From Micromonospora coerulea (lineage in GTDB: Bacteria; Actinomycetota; Actinomycetes; Mycobacteriales; Micromonosporaceae): a DNA stretch of 64,000 bases. The stretch covers positions 310,001-374,000 of the forward strand of contig NZ_JAEMUW010000004.1 of the NCBI RefSeq assembly GCF_016598485.1, given 5' to 3'. Positions within the stretch are counted from its first letter, which is position 1. Each line of letters opens with the position of its first letter. The notes beneath the pieces are model-generated. The model did not search any database, was not told the DNA's origin, and worked only from the letters and a program-made list of their open reading frames with translations. The position numbers and the translations under genes are program-made. This document shows positions 45,670 to 55,551 of the stretch, piece after piece.

Positions 45670-46902
45670 ATGAGCGCATCGGACGCCGACGTCGGCGCGG
45701 TCGTCACCGGCATCGGGGTCACCGCGCCGACCGGCATCGGGATCCAGGCGCACTGGCAGTCGGTGCTGGACGGCAAGACCGGGATCGGCCGGATCACCCG
45801 CTTCGATCCGGAGAGCTACCCCGTCCGGTACGCCGGGCAGGTCCCCGGCTTCGCCGCGCGGGAACGGGTGCCCGGGCGGCTGATCCCGCAGACCGACCAC
45901 TGGACGCACCTGGCCCTGGCCGCCGCCGACGACGCCCTCGGCGACGCCGGGGTCGACCCGGCCGGCCTGCCGGAGTACGAGATGGCCGTCGTCACCTCCA
46001 GTTCCTCCGGGGGGACCGAGTTCGGCCAGCACGAGATGGAGCGGCTGTACCGCAACGGCCCGTCCTGGGTCGGGGCGTACCAGTCGATCGCCTGGTTCTA
46101 CGCGGCGACCACCGGTCAGGTGTCCATCCGGCACGGCATGCGGGGCCCCTGCGGGGTGATCTGCGCCGAGCAGGCCGGTGGGCTGGACGCCCTGGGGCAG
46201 GCCCGCCGGCTGGCCCGCTCCGGCTACCGGCTGGTGGTCAGCGGCGGCACGGATTCGTCGCTGTGCCCGTACGGACTCGCCGCGCAGCTGGCCACCGGCC
46301 GGCTCTCCACGGTGGACGACCCGCTCCGGGCGTACCTGCCCTTCGACGCGGGGGCGAGCGGGTACCTGCCCGGCGAGGGCGGGGCCATCCTGATCGTGGA
46401 GAGCGCCCGGCACGCCCGCGAGCGGGGCGCCGGCGAAGGGTACGGCAGCATCCTGGGCTACGCGGCGGGCTTCGACCCGCCGCCCGGCTCCGGCCGGCCC
46501 CCGGCGCTGCGCCGCACCATCACCGCCGCGCTGGCCGACGCCCGGGTCGACGCGGACGGCGTCGACGTGGTCTTCGCCGACGCCGCCGGCAGCCCCGACC
46601 TGGACCGGGCCGAATCCGCGGCGATCGGCGCGGTGTTCGGCCGGCGCGGGGTGCCGGTCACCGCCCCCAAGACCCTCACCGGCCGGCTGTACGGCGGTGG
46701 CGCGCCACTGGACGTCGCCACCGCGCTGCTCGCCGTCCGGGACGGGGTCGTCCCGCACACCGTCGGGGTGACCGAACCCGACCCGGACCTGGACCTGGTC
46801 CTCGGCGAGCCGCGGGAGCTGCCGCTGCGGCGGGCCCTGGTGCTCGCCCGGGGCCACGGCGGCTTCACCGCCGCCCTGGTGGTCGGCACGTCCCACCGCT
46901 GA
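45670..46902 (+). CDS. Type II PKS chain-length factor (KS-beta)
   Basis: 410 residues from ATG 45670. A ketosynthase fold in which the active-site Cys is replaced: GPCGVICAEQAGGLDALG has Gln168 where KS-alpha has Cys, the hallmark of CLF/KS-beta. Other conserved parts are VVTGIGVTAPTGIG, PFDAGASGYLPGEGGAIL and APKTLTGRLYGGG. It sets polyketide chain length by pairing with KS-alpha. Strikingly, no KS-alpha gene precedes it: the upstream neighbour is the oxidase, and the only KS-alpha lies 11.6 kb away on the opposite strand. It begins the KS-beta, ACP, aromatase, ketoreductase, ABM operon. Confidence 0.95.
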   Translation: MSASDADVGAVVTGIGVTAPTGIGIQAHWQSVLDGKTGIGRITRFDPESYPVRYAGQVPGFAARERVPGRLIPQTDHWTHLALAAADDALGDAGVDPAGLPEYEMAVVTSSSSGGTEFGQHEMERLYRNGPSWVGAYQSIAWFYAATTGQVSIRHGMRGPCGVICAEQAGGLDALGQARRLARSGYRLVVSGGTDSSLCPYGLAAQLATGRLSTVDDPLRAYLPFDAGASGYLPGEGGAILIVESARHARERGAGEGYGSILGYAAGFDPPPGSGRPPALRRTITAALADARVDADGVDVVFADAAGSPDLDRAESAAIGAVFGRRGVPVTAPKTLTGRLYGGGAPLDVATALLAVRDGVVPHTVGVTEPDPDLDLVLGEPRELPLRRALVLARGHGGFTAALVVGTSHR

Positions 46903-46984
46903 CCGGCACCTGCCGGATCCACCTCGACACCCGCCGGATCGAGCACCGATACCGGCCGAATCCACGACGAACGGAGCGCAACCG

Positions 46985-47242
46985 ATGACGAGCTTCACTC
47001 TGGACGACCTTCGCGAGCTGCTGGGCAGCATCGCCGGGGTCGACGAATCCACCGACCTCTCCGGCGACATCGCCGACGTCCCGCTGGCCGACCTGGGCTA
47101 CGACTCGCTGGCCATGCTGGAGCTGGCCGGCCACGTGCAGCGTCGCTACGGGGTGCCGATCCCGGACGAGGCCGTGGAGCGGATGACCACCCCGCGCAGC
47201 ACCGTCGAGTACATCAACGCCCAGTTCGCGACGGTGGGCTGA
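46985..47242 (+). CDS. Type II PKS acyl carrier protein
   Basis: 85 residues. The phosphopantetheine site is LGYDSLAMLEL (Ser in the GxDSL motif), in an acidic four-helix protein with the typical start FTLDDLRELLGSIAG. It carries the growing poly-beta-keto chain. It lies 82 bp after KS-beta and its stop is followed immediately (1 bp) by the aromatase gene, so the normal KS-beta/ACP/cyclase order is kept despite the absent KS-alpha. Confidence 0.97.
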   Translation: MTSFTLDDLRELLGSIAGVDESTDLSGDIADVPLADLGYDSLAMLELAGHVQRRYGVPIPDEAVERMTTPRSTVEYINAQFATVG

Positions 47243-47243
47243 G

Positions 47244-47714
47244 ATGGCCGGGCACACCGACAACGCGGTGGTCATCGACGCCCCGCTCGAACTGGTCTGG
47301 GAGCTGACCAACGACATCGCGTCGTGGCCGCGGCTGTTCAGCGAGTACGCCGAGGCGACCGTGCTGGAGCACCGGCCCGACGGCTCGGTGCTGTTCCGGC
47401 TCGCCCTGCACCCGGACGAGAACGGCAAGGTCTGGTCCTGGGTGTCGGCGCGGGCGGCGGACAAGGACACCTGGACGGTCCGCTCGCACCGGGTGGAGAC
47501 CGGGGTCTTCAAGTACATGTCGCTGTTCTGGGAGTACACGCCGGTCGAGGGCGGGGTGCGGCTGCGCTGGGTGCAGGACTTCGAGATGAAGCCCGGCGCC
47601 CCGCTCGACGACGCGGGGATGCAGGAGCGGCTCAACCGCAACACCGTCGTCCAGCAGCAGCTGATCAAGGAGAAGGTCGAGGCGGCCGCCCGCCGGGGCG
47701 TACCGGTCAGCTGA
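47244..47714 (+). CDS. Mono-domain aromatase/cyclase (SRPBCC, TcmN/WhiE-VI type)
   Basis: 156 residues. Begins [35 protein letters not shown], the StAR/Bet v1-like polyketide cyclase motif, with [20 protein letters not shown] and MSLFWEYTP lining the pocket and a C-terminal long helix ending RRGVPVS. This single-domain type directs first-ring folding (C9-C14 or C7-C12) and aromatisation in non-reduced or pentangular polyketides. It is tightly coupled to the ACP gene. Confidence 0.93.
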   Translation: MAGHTDNAVVIDAPLELVWELTNDIASWPRLFSEYAEATVLEHRPDGSVLFRLALHPDENGKVWSWVSARAADKDTWTVRSHRVETGVFKYMSLFWEYTPVEGGVRLRWVQDFEMKPGAPLDDAGMQERLNRNTVVQQQLIKEKVEAAARRGVPVS

Positions 47715-47764
47715 GCGCCCGGCCCGGCGCACCGGGCGCGGCGAACCGACATGGAGGAACCACG

Positions 47765-48517
47765 ATGGATCTGGAACTGGCCGGAAAGAAGGCACTGGTC
47801 ACCGGCGGCACCCGGGGCGTCGGGCGGGGCATCGTCCTGGCCCTGGCCCGGCACGGCGTCGACGTGCTCACCTGCTACCGGCAGGAGAGCGAGGCGGTCA
47901 GCTCGCTGGAGCGCGAGCTCAAGGAGATCGGCGGCCAGCACCACCTGGTCCGCGCCGACCTGGCCGACCCCGAGCAGGTCGCCGCGCTGATGGCCGAGGC
48001 GCGCAGCCGGTTCGGCCGGCTCGACCTGGTGGTCAACAACGCCGGCGCGATCAGCCACGTGCCGTACGAGCAGCTCACCCTGGCCCAGTGGCAGCAGGTG
48101 ATCGACACCAACCTGACCGCGGTGCACCTGGTCACCCAGGCCGCGATCCCGATGATGACGGCCGGCGGCTCGGTGGTGAGCATCGGCTCGAAGTCCTCCG
48201 AGGTGGGCATCCCGCTGCGGGCCCACTACACCGCCACCAAGGCGGCGCTGCGCGGCCTGACCCGCTCGCTGGCCAAGGAGTACGGGGTGAAGGGGCTGCG
48301 GTTCAACGTCCTCGCCCTCGGCGTCATCCGCACCGAGGCGATGGACGCGATGCCGGCCGAGCAGCGTGAGCTGCTGACCAAGCGCTACCAGGACAAGACC
48401 GCGCTGGGCCGGCTGGGCGAGCCGGACGAGGTGGCCGGCGCCGTGCTCTGGTTGGCCAGCGACCTGTCCCGGTACGTCACCGGCGCGACCGTGCACGTCG
48501 ACGGGGGGATCTCCTGA
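47765..48517 (+). CDS. Polyketide ketoreductase (SDR), complete active site
   Basis: 250 residues from ATG 47765 with TGGAGGAA upstream. Intact FabG-like [20 protein letters not shown], catalytic Ser142 (SIGSKSS), Tyr155 and Lys159 (HYTATKAA), ending [13 protein letters not shown]. In type II systems it reduces one keto group of the polyketide, here probably late (as in pentangular pathways) rather than the C9 type, since the cyclase is of the mono-domain kind. It is the only one of three cluster SDRs with a full catalytic triad. Its TGA overlaps the next ATG. Confidence 0.92.
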   Translation: MDLELAGKKALVTGGTRGVGRGIVLALARHGVDVLTCYRQESEAVSSLERELKEIGGQHHLVRADLADPEQVAALMAEARSRFGRLDLVVNNAGAISHVPYEQLTLAQWQQVIDTNLTAVHLVTQAAIPMMTAGGSVVSIGSKSSEVGIPLRAHYTATKAALRGLTRSLAKEYGVKGLRFNVLALGVIRTEAMDAMPAEQRELLTKRYQDKTALGRLGEPDEVAGAVLWLASDLSRYVTGATVHVDGGIS

Positions 48518-48867
48518 TGGCGCGGGGACCGTTCCGGGTGATGCTGCGGATGCAGATCAAGCCCGGCATGCAGGAGGAGTTCGAGCGGGTCTGGCTGGAG
48601 GTCGGCGACTCCGTCACCAGCCACCCGGCGAACCTGGGGCAGTGGCTCTCCCGCGACGACGAGGACGAGGGCGTCTACTGGATCGTCAGCGACTGGGTAA
48701 ACGAGCCCCGGTTCCGCGAGTTCGAGCACAGCGACCGGCACCTGGAGCATCGGACCAGGCTGCACCCGTACCGCTCGGGCGGCTCGATGACCACGATGCG
48801 GGTGGTCGCCCACCTCACCGGCGCGGCGAGCGCCGGGAGCCACGGGGAATGGGCCGGCGTCCGGTGA
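48517..48867 (+). CDS. Antibiotic biosynthesis monooxygenase (ABM) domain protein 2
   Basis: 116 residues, start overlapping the ketoreductase stop (TGATG). ABM pattern: FRVMLRMQIKPGMQEEFERVWLEV, LGQWLSRDDEDEGVYWIVSDW and REFEHSDRHLEHRTRL. In pentangular clusters ABM proteins after the ketoreductase help later ring closures or B-ring oxidation, as BenJ/PdmH-like enzymes do; the exact reaction cannot be read from sequence. Last gene before a strong hairpin. Confidence 0.88.
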   Translation: MARGPFRVMLRMQIKPGMQEEFERVWLEVGDSVTSHPANLGQWLSRDDEDEGVYWIVSDWVNEPRFREFEHSDRHLEHRTRLHPYRSGGSMTTMRVVAHLTGAASAGSHGEWAGVR

Positions 48868-48870
48868 CGC

Positions 48871-48923
48871 GCCGGCCGCCCGTCCGGCGGGCCGGGGGAC
48901 CGGGCGCAGGACGGGCGGCCGGC
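48871..48923 (+). terminator. Terminator after the KS-beta operon
   Basis: A perfect 15-bp stem (GCCGGCCGCCCGTCC, 48871-48885; GGACGGGCGGCCGGC, 48909-48923) with a 23-nt loop, separating the KS-beta operon from the carboxylase genes. Confidence 0.65.
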
Positions 48924-49000
48924 CGCACCGCACGACCGGCAACCGACGGCGGTAATCCCGCGCCCCGCGCGAGGCAGGGCACGGACGATCGGAGCGGAAC

Positions 49001-50719
49001 ATGACCAGTACGGTTCCTGCGCCGGTGCGGGGCGCCACCGCCGCGCCGGCGGTCCCGGCCGCCGCGGCCGACGCGGAGTGGCTGACCTGCGGTGGCTGCC
49101 GGGTGCTGCTGTACCGCAAGCGGTTCGACCGGCTGCTCGGGGTGTGCCCGGAGTGCGGGTGGCACAGCCGGCTGACGGCGGGCCAGCGGCTGGACGGCCT
49201 GCTCGATCCCGGTTCGGCGCGGGCGGTGACGCCGGCGGAGTCGGTGCACGACCCGCTGGGCTTCACGGACCTGGTCGACTACCCGGGCCGGCTGTCCCGG
49301 GCCCGGGACAGCACCGGCCTCGCCGACGCGGTCCGGGTGGTCCGGGGCCGGATCCAGGGTCACCCGGTGGTGGTGGCCGTGATGGACTTCCGCTTCCTGG
49401 GCGGCAGCCTGGGGGTGGCCGCCGGGGAGGCGGTGACCGCCGCCGCGGAGGCGGCCCTGGCCGACTCCTGCGCCCTGCTGATCGTCACCGCCTCCGGCGG
49501 GGCCCGGATGCAGGAGGGCGCGCTGGCGCTGATGCAGATGGCCAAGACGGCCAACGCGCTGCGCGCCCTGGACGAGGCGGGACTGCTCACCGTCACCCTG
49601 GTGACCGACCCGACCTACGGCGGGGTGGCGGCCTCGTTCGCCACCCTCACCGACGTCATCATCGCCGAGCCCGGCGCCCGGATGGGCTTCGCCGGCCCAC
49701 GCGTCATCGCCCAGACCATCCGGCAGGAGCTGCCCCCGGGCTTCCAGACCGCGGAGTTCCTGTTGGCGCGGGGGCTGGTGGACGGCGTGCGGGCGCGCGG
49801 CGAGCTGCCCTGGGTGCTGGGCCAGCTGCTGGCGGCGGCCGCCCCGGCGCCCGCCGACTGGGGCGGCGGGGTGGTCGACGCCGTGCTGCGCGACCCGGCC
49901 ACCCTGGTCCGCCGCCCGCCCGCCGAGGTGGTCCGGCTGGCCCGGCACCTCGACCGGCCCACCCTCACCGACCACCTCACCGAGTGGCTGGACGGCTTCG
50001 TCGAGCTGCGCGGCGCCCGGGACGGCGCGGGGGACTGCCGAGCCGTGCTCGGCGGCCTGGGCGTGCTGGACGGGCTGCCGGTGATGGTGATCGGGCACCA
50101 GAAGGGGCACAGCACCGAGGAACTGGTGCGGCACTCCTTCGGCATGCCCTCGCCCGCCGGCTACCGCAAGGCCGCCCGGCTGATGCGGCTCGCCGCGAAG
50201 CTGCGGGTACCGGTCGTGACGCTGGTCGACACGGCCGGCGCCCACCCCGGGCTGGAGGCGGAGGAGCAGGGCCAGGCGGTCGCCATCGCCGAGTCCATCG
50301 CGCTGATGGGCAGCCTGCCGGTGCCGGTGGTCACGGTGATCACCGGGGAGGGTGGCAGCGGCGGCGCGCTGGCGTTGGGGGTGGCCGACCGGGTGCTGCT
50401 GACCGAGCACGGCACGTACTCGGTGATCAGCCCGGAGGGCTGCGCGGCGATCCTCTGGCGCAGCCCGGAGCGGGCCGGCGACGCGGCGGCCGCGCTGGGC
50501 GTGGACGCCGGGTCCCTGCTGCGGCTCGGCGTGGTCGACGGGGTGGTGCCGGAGCCGCCGGGCGGTGCCCACCTCGACCCGGCGCGCGCGTCCCGGCTGG
50601 TCCGTGACGCCGTGGTCGTCGCCCTGCGCGAGCTGCGGACCAGTGAGGGGCCCGCCCTGGTCGCGACGCGGCGGGCCCGGTTCCGGCGGTTCGGTCTGAC
50701 CAACGATAGGAGGCCCTGA
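49001..50719 (+). CDS. Fused acetyl-CoA carboxylase carboxyltransferase (AccD-AccA)
   Basis: 572 residues from ATG 49001. The N-terminal AccD half has the zinc ribbon [13 protein letters not shown] and CPECGWHSR, and [11 protein letters not shown]; the C-terminal AccA half contains [32 protein letters not shown] and [20 protein letters not shown]. Both catalytic halves in one chain make malonyl-CoA from acetyl-CoA with carboxybiotin. Pathway-specific carboxylases of this fused type accompany several aromatic polyketide clusters to raise the malonyl-CoA supply. It starts an operon with AccB and AccC. Confidence 0.93.
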   Translation: MTSTVPAPVRGATAAPAVPAAAADAEWLTCGGCRVLLYRKRFDRLLGVCPECGWHSRLTAGQRLDGLLDPGSARAVTPAESVHDPLGFTDLVDYPGRLSRARDSTGLADAVRVVRGRIQGHPVVVAVMDFRFLGGSLGVAAGEAVTAAAEAALADSCALLIVTASGGARMQEGALALMQMAKTANALRALDEAGLLTVTLVTDPTYGGVAASFATLTDVIIAEPGARMGFAGPRVIAQTIRQELPPGFQTAEFLLARGLVDGVRARGELPWVLGQLLAAAAPAPADWGGGVVDAVLRDPATLVRRPPAEVVRLARHLDRPTLTDHLTEWLDGFVELRGARDGAGDCRAVLGGLGVLDGLPVMVIGHQKGHSTEELVRHSFGMPSPAGYRKAARLMRLAAKLRVPVVTLVDTAGAHPGLEAEEQGQAVAIAESIALMGSLPVPVVTVITGEGGSGGALALGVADRVLLTEHGTYSVISPEGCAAILWRSPERAGDAAAALGVDAGSLLRLGVVDGVVPEPPGGAHLDPARASRLVRDAVVVALRELRTSEGPALVATRRARFRRFGLTNDRRP

Positions 50720-50720
50720 C

Positions 50721-51260
50721 ATGACCATCACTCCTGCTCCCACCACCCCGACCCCGGTGCCCGCCGACCCGGGCGGGCTGGACGCAGCGGTGGCGGTGCT
50801 GCACGCCGAGGCCGCGATGGAGGTGCTGCACCGCAGCGTCCTCGGGGTGGCCCGCTCGGTCAGCGGCGCGCCGAGCCGGATCAGCGTCCGCTTCGGCTGC
50901 GCCAGCATCGACGTCGAGTGGCCGGACGCCACCGCCGCCGGCGGCGCGGCGCCCGTCACGGTGCTCGCCGAGACGCCGGCGACGCAGGTCGACGCCGAGG
51001 CGGAGGCCGACCGGCACGAGCTACGCTCGCCGCTGGTGGGCACCTTCTACCGGTCGATCGAGCCGGGCGCCAAGCCGTTCGTCGAGGTCGGCGACATCGT
51101 CGAGGTCGGCCAGCAGGTCGGCATCGTGGAGGCGATGAAGCTGATGAACCCGCTGGTGGCCGACCTGGCCGGGCGGGTGGTCGACATCCCGGTGGCCAAC
51201 GGCGAGCCGGTCGAGTACGAGCAGCCGCTGCTGGTGATCGAGCCCTGGGAGGGCGAGTGA
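50721..51260 (+). CDS. accB: Biotin carboxyl carrier protein
   Basis: 179 residues, 1 bp after the carboxyltransferase stop. A Pro/Ala-rich N-terminus leads to the biotinyl domain: GTFYRSIEPGAKPFVEVGD, and the biotinylation site VEAMKLMN (Lys in EAMKLM). Biotin for it is made by the neighbouring bio genes among others. It shuttles CO2 between AccC and the AccDA protein. The stop overlaps the accC GTG by 4 bp. Confidence 0.95.
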   Translation: MTITPAPTTPTPVPADPGGLDAAVAVLHAEAAMEVLHRSVLGVARSVSGAPSRISVRFGCASIDVEWPDATAAGGAAPVTVLAETPATQVDAEAEADRHELRSPLVGTFYRSIEPGAKPFVEVGDIVEVGQQVGIVEAMKLMNPLVADLAGRVVDIPVANGEPVEYEQPLLVIEPWEGE

Positions 51261-52642
51261 GCGGGCGGGAGGTCACCTTCGACACGGTGCTGGTGGCCAA
51301 CCGCGGCGAGATCGCGCTGCGGGTGGTGCGTACCTGTCGGGAGATGGGGATCCGCAGCGTGGTCGCGTACTCCACGGCGGACCGCGAGTCGGCGGCGGTG
51401 CGCGCCGCCGACGAGGCGGTCCAGATCGGGCCCGGCCCGGCCAAGCAGAGCTATCTGTACCCGCCGGCGTTGATCGAGGCGGCCCTGCGTACCGGCGCGC
51501 AGGCCGTCCACCCCGGCTACGGCTTCCTCTCCGAGGACCCCGACTTCGCCGAGATCTGCGCCCGCAACGGTCTGGTCTTCATCGGGCCCCGGCCGGAGGT
51601 GATGGCCCGCCTCGGCGACAAGGCGCTGGCGCGGCGGCTGATGACGGACGCCGGACTGCCGGTGCTGCCGGGCACCCTGGAGCCGGTCGGCAGCGCCAGC
51701 GAGATCCTCGCCGCCGGGCACCGGGTCGGGTTCCCGGTGATCATCAAGGCCGCGGCGGGCGGGGGCGGCCGGGGAATGAGCGTGGTACGGCGCGCCGAGG
51801 AGCTGCTGCCCGCGTTCCGGGCCACCCGGGCCGCGGCCCGGTCGGTCTTCGGCGACGACCGGGTCTACCTGGAGCGCTTCCTGGAGCGCGCCCGGCACGT
51901 GGAGATTCAGGTGCTCGCCGACGGGCACGGGAACGTGGTGCACCTCGGTGAGCGGGACTGCTCGGTACAGCGCCGGCACCAGAAGCTCGTCGAGGAGAGC
52001 CCGGCTCCGGGCCTGCCCCGGCGGATCGCCGAGGCGCTGGCCGAGGCGGCGGTGCGCGGTGCGCGGGCGGTCGGCTTCACCGGGGCGGGCACCTTCGAGT
52101 TCCTGGTCGCCGGGGAGGAGACCGCGTTCATCGAGGTGAACTCCCGGATCCAGGTGGAGCACCCGGTCACCGAGGCGGTCACCGGCATCGACCTGGTCCG
52201 CGAACAGATCCGGGTGGCCGCCGGCCTGCCGCTGCCGGTGACCCAGGACGACGTCCGGCCGCGCGGGGTGGCGGTGGAGTGCCGGGTCAACGCCGAGGAC
52301 CCGGCCCGGGACTACGCCCCCTGCCCGGGTGAGCTCACCGAGTTCGTCCCGCCCGGCGGACCGTTCGTCCGGGTGGACACCCACGCCTACCCCGGCTGGC
52401 GGATCTCGCCGTACTACGACTCGCTGCTGGCCAAGGTGATCGCCTGGGGGCCGGACCGGGACCAGGCGCTGGACCGGATGGACCGGGCGCTGGCCGAGTT
52501 CCGGATCGCCGGGCGGGGCGTCCGCACCACCGTGCCCCGGCTGCGCGAGGTGCTGGCCGACCCGGTGTTCCGGGCCGCGGAGCACTCCACGGCGTTGCTG
52601 GACGAGATGGCGGCGGCGCAGGGCGTACGCCTGGCCGGGTGA
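51257..52642 (+). CDS. accC: Biotin carboxylase
   Basis: 461 residues from GTG 51257. ATP-grasp biotin carboxylase signatures: LVANRGEIALRVVRTCREMG, HPGYGFLSED, KAAAGGGGRGMSVV (glycine-rich ATP loop), QVLADGHGNVVHLGERDCSVQRRHQK, and EVNSRIQVEHPVTE. It carboxylates the biotin on AccB with bicarbonate and ATP. It is the last gene of the carboxylase operon and converges on the SARP gene, with a strong hairpin between. Confidence 0.96.
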   Translation: MSGREVTFDTVLVANRGEIALRVVRTCREMGIRSVVAYSTADRESAAVRAADEAVQIGPGPAKQSYLYPPALIEAALRTGAQAVHPGYGFLSEDPDFAEICARNGLVFIGPRPEVMARLGDKALARRLMTDAGLPVLPGTLEPVGSASEILAAGHRVGFPVIIKAAAGGGGRGMSVVRRAEELLPAFRATRAAARSVFGDDRVYLERFLERARHVEIQVLADGHGNVVHLGERDCSVQRRHQKLVEESPAPGLPRRIAEALAEAAVRGARAVGFTGAGTFEFLVAGEETAFIEVNSRIQVEHPVTEAVTGIDLVREQIRVAAGLPLPVTQDDVRPRGVAVECRVNAEDPARDYAPCPGELTEFVPPGGPFVRVDTHAYPGWRISPYYDSLLAKVIAWGPDRDQALDRMDRALAEFRIAGRGVRTTVPRLREVLADPVFRAAEHSTALLDEMAAAQGVRLAG

Positions 52643-52683
52643 CCGGTCGGTCCCGGTGGCTCGATCCCGGGGAGCGGGTGCGG

Positions 52684-52720
52684 CGACGGCCGCGACGGTG
52701 TGTGACCGTCGCGGCCGTCG
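52684..52720. terminator. Bidirectional terminator between accC and the SARP gene
   Basis: CGACGGCCGCGACGGT and ACCGTCGCGGCCGTCG form a perfect 16-bp stem with loop GTGTG. Confidence 0.8.
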
Positions 52721-52770
52721 GCGTTGCGGGCCGGTGTCCCCCGGGCCGGTGGGGCCGACCCGGGGGTGGT

Positions 52771-54597
52771 TCAGCGTCCCACCGCGAGCTGCTGGCTGAT
52801 GCTGCGCACCGTCGGCAGGAAGCGGTAGTTGTAACCGACGAGCTGGTCGTCCGGCGGCTCGGCGCCGATCAGGTGCAGCTCGACCAGTTCCTCCAGGACC
52901 GACTCGGCGGCGTGCTCGTCGACGCCGAGCACGCTGGCGGCGGTGCCGAGCGAGACCGGCTGCTGCACCAGCCCGGCCAGCTGGCCGAGCGCGGTCTGCA
53001 CCGCCCGCGGTGCCAGCCGGTAGGTGCGTTCCACGCTGGCCCGCAGCCGCAGCGGGTCGCCGCTGGGCCGGTCCATCTCCCGCCGTTTCCAGGCGATCAG
53101 CCGGGCGATGCTCCAGTGTGGCCGGGAGAGCAGCATCGACGCGGCGACGTGCAGCGCCGACGGGAGCCCGTCGCAGAGGTAGACCAGCTCCCGCGCGATC
53201 AGCGGTTCCCGTTCGATGCGCCGTCGACCGAGCGCGCCGGCCAGCAGTTGCAGGCTGCCGTCGACGTCCAGCGGAGGTAGGTGCAGCGTCTCGCTGATCG
53301 ACGGCGTCGAGAGCCGACGCCGGCTGGTCACCAGCACCGCGCTGGCCCGGCTCGACGGCAGCAGCGGCGCGAGCTGGTCGCTGTCGGCCACGTCGTCGAG
53401 GAGGACGAGCACGTTGCGGTCCGCGGTCACCGAGCGGAACATCCGGCTGCGCTCCTCGAGTGTGGTGGGCAGCGCCTCGTCGGGCACCCCCAGCGCCCGC
53501 AGGAAGCCGCCGAGTACCTCGCCCAGGTCGGCGCGCCCGCCGTCGCCGTCGAGCAGCCGGGCGTAGAGCTGACCGTCCGGGTGGTGGTCGCGGACCTGGT
53601 GGGCGGCGTGCACGCTGAGCGCCGTGGCGCCGCAGCCGGGCGGTCCGGCGACGACCACCACCGCCGGGGCGCTGCGGGGGGTCCGGCCCAGCGCGGCCAG
53701 CACCACTGCCAGCTCGGTGTCCCGGCCGACCAGCGCCGGCCCCTTCGGCGGCAGCTGGCTCGGCGGCGCGGCGCGGACGACGACGGTGGCCGGCTCGGGC
53801 GGCGCCGGCGGCGGCTCCAGGGCGAGGTCGCCCTCCAGCATCGAGCGGTGCAGCCGTTGGGTGTCCAGGGACGGGTCCAGGCCCAGCTCCCGGGCCAGCG
53901 CGGTGCGCAGGTTCTGGTAGACGGCGAGCGCGTCGGGTCGCCGGCCGGCCCGGTAGAGGGCGAGCATCAGCTTGGCGTGGAAGCCCTCGTGGGTGGGCTG
54001 CTTGGCCACCAGCGCGGTCAGCTCGCCCAGCACCTCGTGGTGCCGGCCGAGCTGGAGGTCGGCCTGGATCCGCGACTCCAGCGCGCTCTTGTGCATCTCC
54101 TCCAGCCGCAGCGCCTCGACCTGGAGCAGCGGGCCGAGGCTGACGTCCACCAGGGACGGACCGCGCCACAGCCGCAGCGCCTCCGCCAGCGTGCCCGCCG
54201 CGGTGGTCGGGTCGCCCGCCTCCAGTTGGGCCCGCCCCAGGGCGGCCAGCCGGCCGAAGCGGCGGGCGTCGAGGGCGTCCGGCGCGAGCGAGAGGACGTA
54301 CCCGTAGGCGGAGGTCCGCAGCGACGGCGCGCCCGCCGTGGGCGGTAGCTGCCCGCGGGCGTTGGGTACGCCGAGCCGCAGCAGCTTGCGCAGCTGGTAG
54401 ACGTACGTCTGGAGTGTGGTGGTGACGCTGGCGGGAGGGTTGTCCTCCCACAGTTCCTCGATGATCTGGTCGGTCCGCACGACGACGTTGCCGTTGAGCG
54501 CGAGAAGGCTGAGCGCCCGGCGGAGTTTGGGCGCCGAAGGTGTCACGACCGCGCGGTCGCGTACCACCTCCAGCGGTCCTAGGATCGAAATCTGCAC
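52771..54597 (-). CDS. SARP-family activator with NB-ARC-like domain
   Basis: 608 residues; GTG 54597 is chosen because AAGGGGGAAG lies about 10 bp upstream (GTG 54606 is an alternative). Residues 1-105 are an OmpR-type winged helix (QISILGPLEVVRD, PKLRRALSLLALN, SAYGYVLSL) and 108-255 a bacterial transcriptional activation domain (BTAD), together the SARP core. Residues about 285-600 resemble NB-ARC ATPases, but the P-loop GPPGCGATAL has Ala324 instead of Lys, so nucleotide hydrolysis is doubtful. It is the probable pathway activator: matching heptad arrays precede most cluster operons. Confidence 0.92.
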   Translation of the reverse strand: MQISILGPLEVVRDRAVVTPSAPKLRRALSLLALNGNVVVRTDQIIEELWEDNPPASVTTTLQTYVYQLRKLLRLGVPNARGQLPPTAGAPSLRTSAYGYVLSLAPDALDARRFGRLAALGRAQLEAGDPTTAAGTLAEALRLWRGPSLVDVSLGPLLQVEALRLEEMHKSALESRIQADLQLGRHHEVLGELTALVAKQPTHEGFHAKLMLALYRAGRRPDALAVYQNLRTALARELGLDPSLDTQRLHRSMLEGDLALEPPPAPPEPATVVVRAAPPSQLPPKGPALVGRDTELAVVLAALGRTPRSAPAVVVVAGPPGCGATALSVHAAHQVRDHHPDGQLYARLLDGDGGRADLGEVLGGFLRALGVPDEALPTTLEERSRMFRSVTADRNVLVLLDDVADSDQLAPLLPSSRASAVLVTSRRRLSTPSISETLHLPPLDVDGSLQLLAGALGRRRIEREPLIARELVYLCDGLPSALHVAASMLLSRPHWSIARLIAWKRREMDRPSGDPLRLRASVERTYRLAPRAVQTALGQLAGLVQQPVSLGTAASVLGVDEHAAESVLEELVELHLIGAEPPDDQLVGYNYRFLPTVRSISQQLAVGR

Positions 54598-54816
54598 GAC
54601 AACCACTTCCCCCTTGTGGTCGAAGTCGCCGCTGTCCCGCCCCGCACCGGGTGGAACGTCGACTTCGAGAGTGCCTGGGATCAGGCTGGGTCGATGCCAT
54701 CTTTCAGCGCTCGAAAAGCGCTGGAGCGCGGATAGAGCCCCCTTTCTCGACATCCTCCTGTCGTCCCTTTTCGCGGGAATCGCCGGTCGAATGCACACGT
54801 GGAGTGGATGCGCAAT

Positions 54817-55168
54817 GCATTAATATCCACCAATCGGTTGACCCCTGCCTCGGACGGTCCGCCGAGAGGGTGGGGGTCGATCAAACCCGGACAGTCGGGG
54901 CATATCCCCGAAACTTGTGCGCCCGCTCCGACCGTGGTCGGGTGTGGCCGTCCTCGCCGGAAAACTCCATACGGATCCCACGGCGTTCGACAATCCGTCA
55001 TTCCGAGCGTCCGCGCAATGTCGGATCTCCGGCTTTCCGCCGGGCTCGGCTCTTTCCTTACCGAGAGTGCCCGAAACAATCGGTAACAATTGGCGGTCGG
55101 GCACCTGTCGGAAAGTCTCCGCTATTGGCCGGGCCGGCGGAGAAAACATTGCCAAGCGACGCATTAAT
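54817..55168. repeat. Pair of GCATTAAT octamers
   Basis: GCATTAAT at 54817-54824 and again at 55161-55168, 344 bp apart in the same orientation, both in the activator leader. AT-rich palindromic cores (ATTAAT) could be regulator sites; two copies may also be chance. Confidence 0.35.
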
Positions 55169-55483
55169 GGGAATCTGGACAAAGCCGCCCGGACCTCGCC
55201 CGGATCGCCCGTCGGCCGTGGTGGCGGCGTTGCGCGCGGCTCGTCCGGCACCCGGCGTCGCGCGAACCGCGCGGTGCACCCGGGGGTGCCGCGGCGGCTC
55301 GCCGTCCGGCAGGGGTATCACCGACAGTGATCGCTTGAGGTGGGATTTGCCACGGTTGCAATCGCCGCGGTGTCCACGACGTGGGTTCGACCCCCGAAGG
55401 ACACAATTCCCGTACCCGCGACGCGGGCCCGTCCGCGCCCGGCACGATTCCCGCGCCGGGGACCGCGCGGGCCGGAGACCAAC

Positions 55484-55551
55484 GATCCCCGGGCCCGGGG
55501 ACCGGGCCGGCGCGGGACGCGACGGCGAACGGTCCCGGGGGCCCGGGGATC
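55484..55551 (-). terminator. Very strong hairpin after the flavin reductase gene
   Basis: GATCCCCGGGCCC (55484-55496) pairs perfectly with GGGCCCGGGGATC (55539-55551), with further pairing inside the 42-nt loop. It lies just beyond the minus-strand stop at 55570. Confidence 0.7.

Noticed and set aside
45670..46902. KS-beta as a second active ketosynthase
   Set aside because: The active-site Cys position is Gln168, so it is a chain-length factor.
51047..54700. Open frame of more than 1200 codons on the minus strand across accB, accC and the SARP region
   Set aside because: It runs antisense or out of frame to genes with clear motifs; such frames are common at this GC content. The SARP frame ends independently at 52771.
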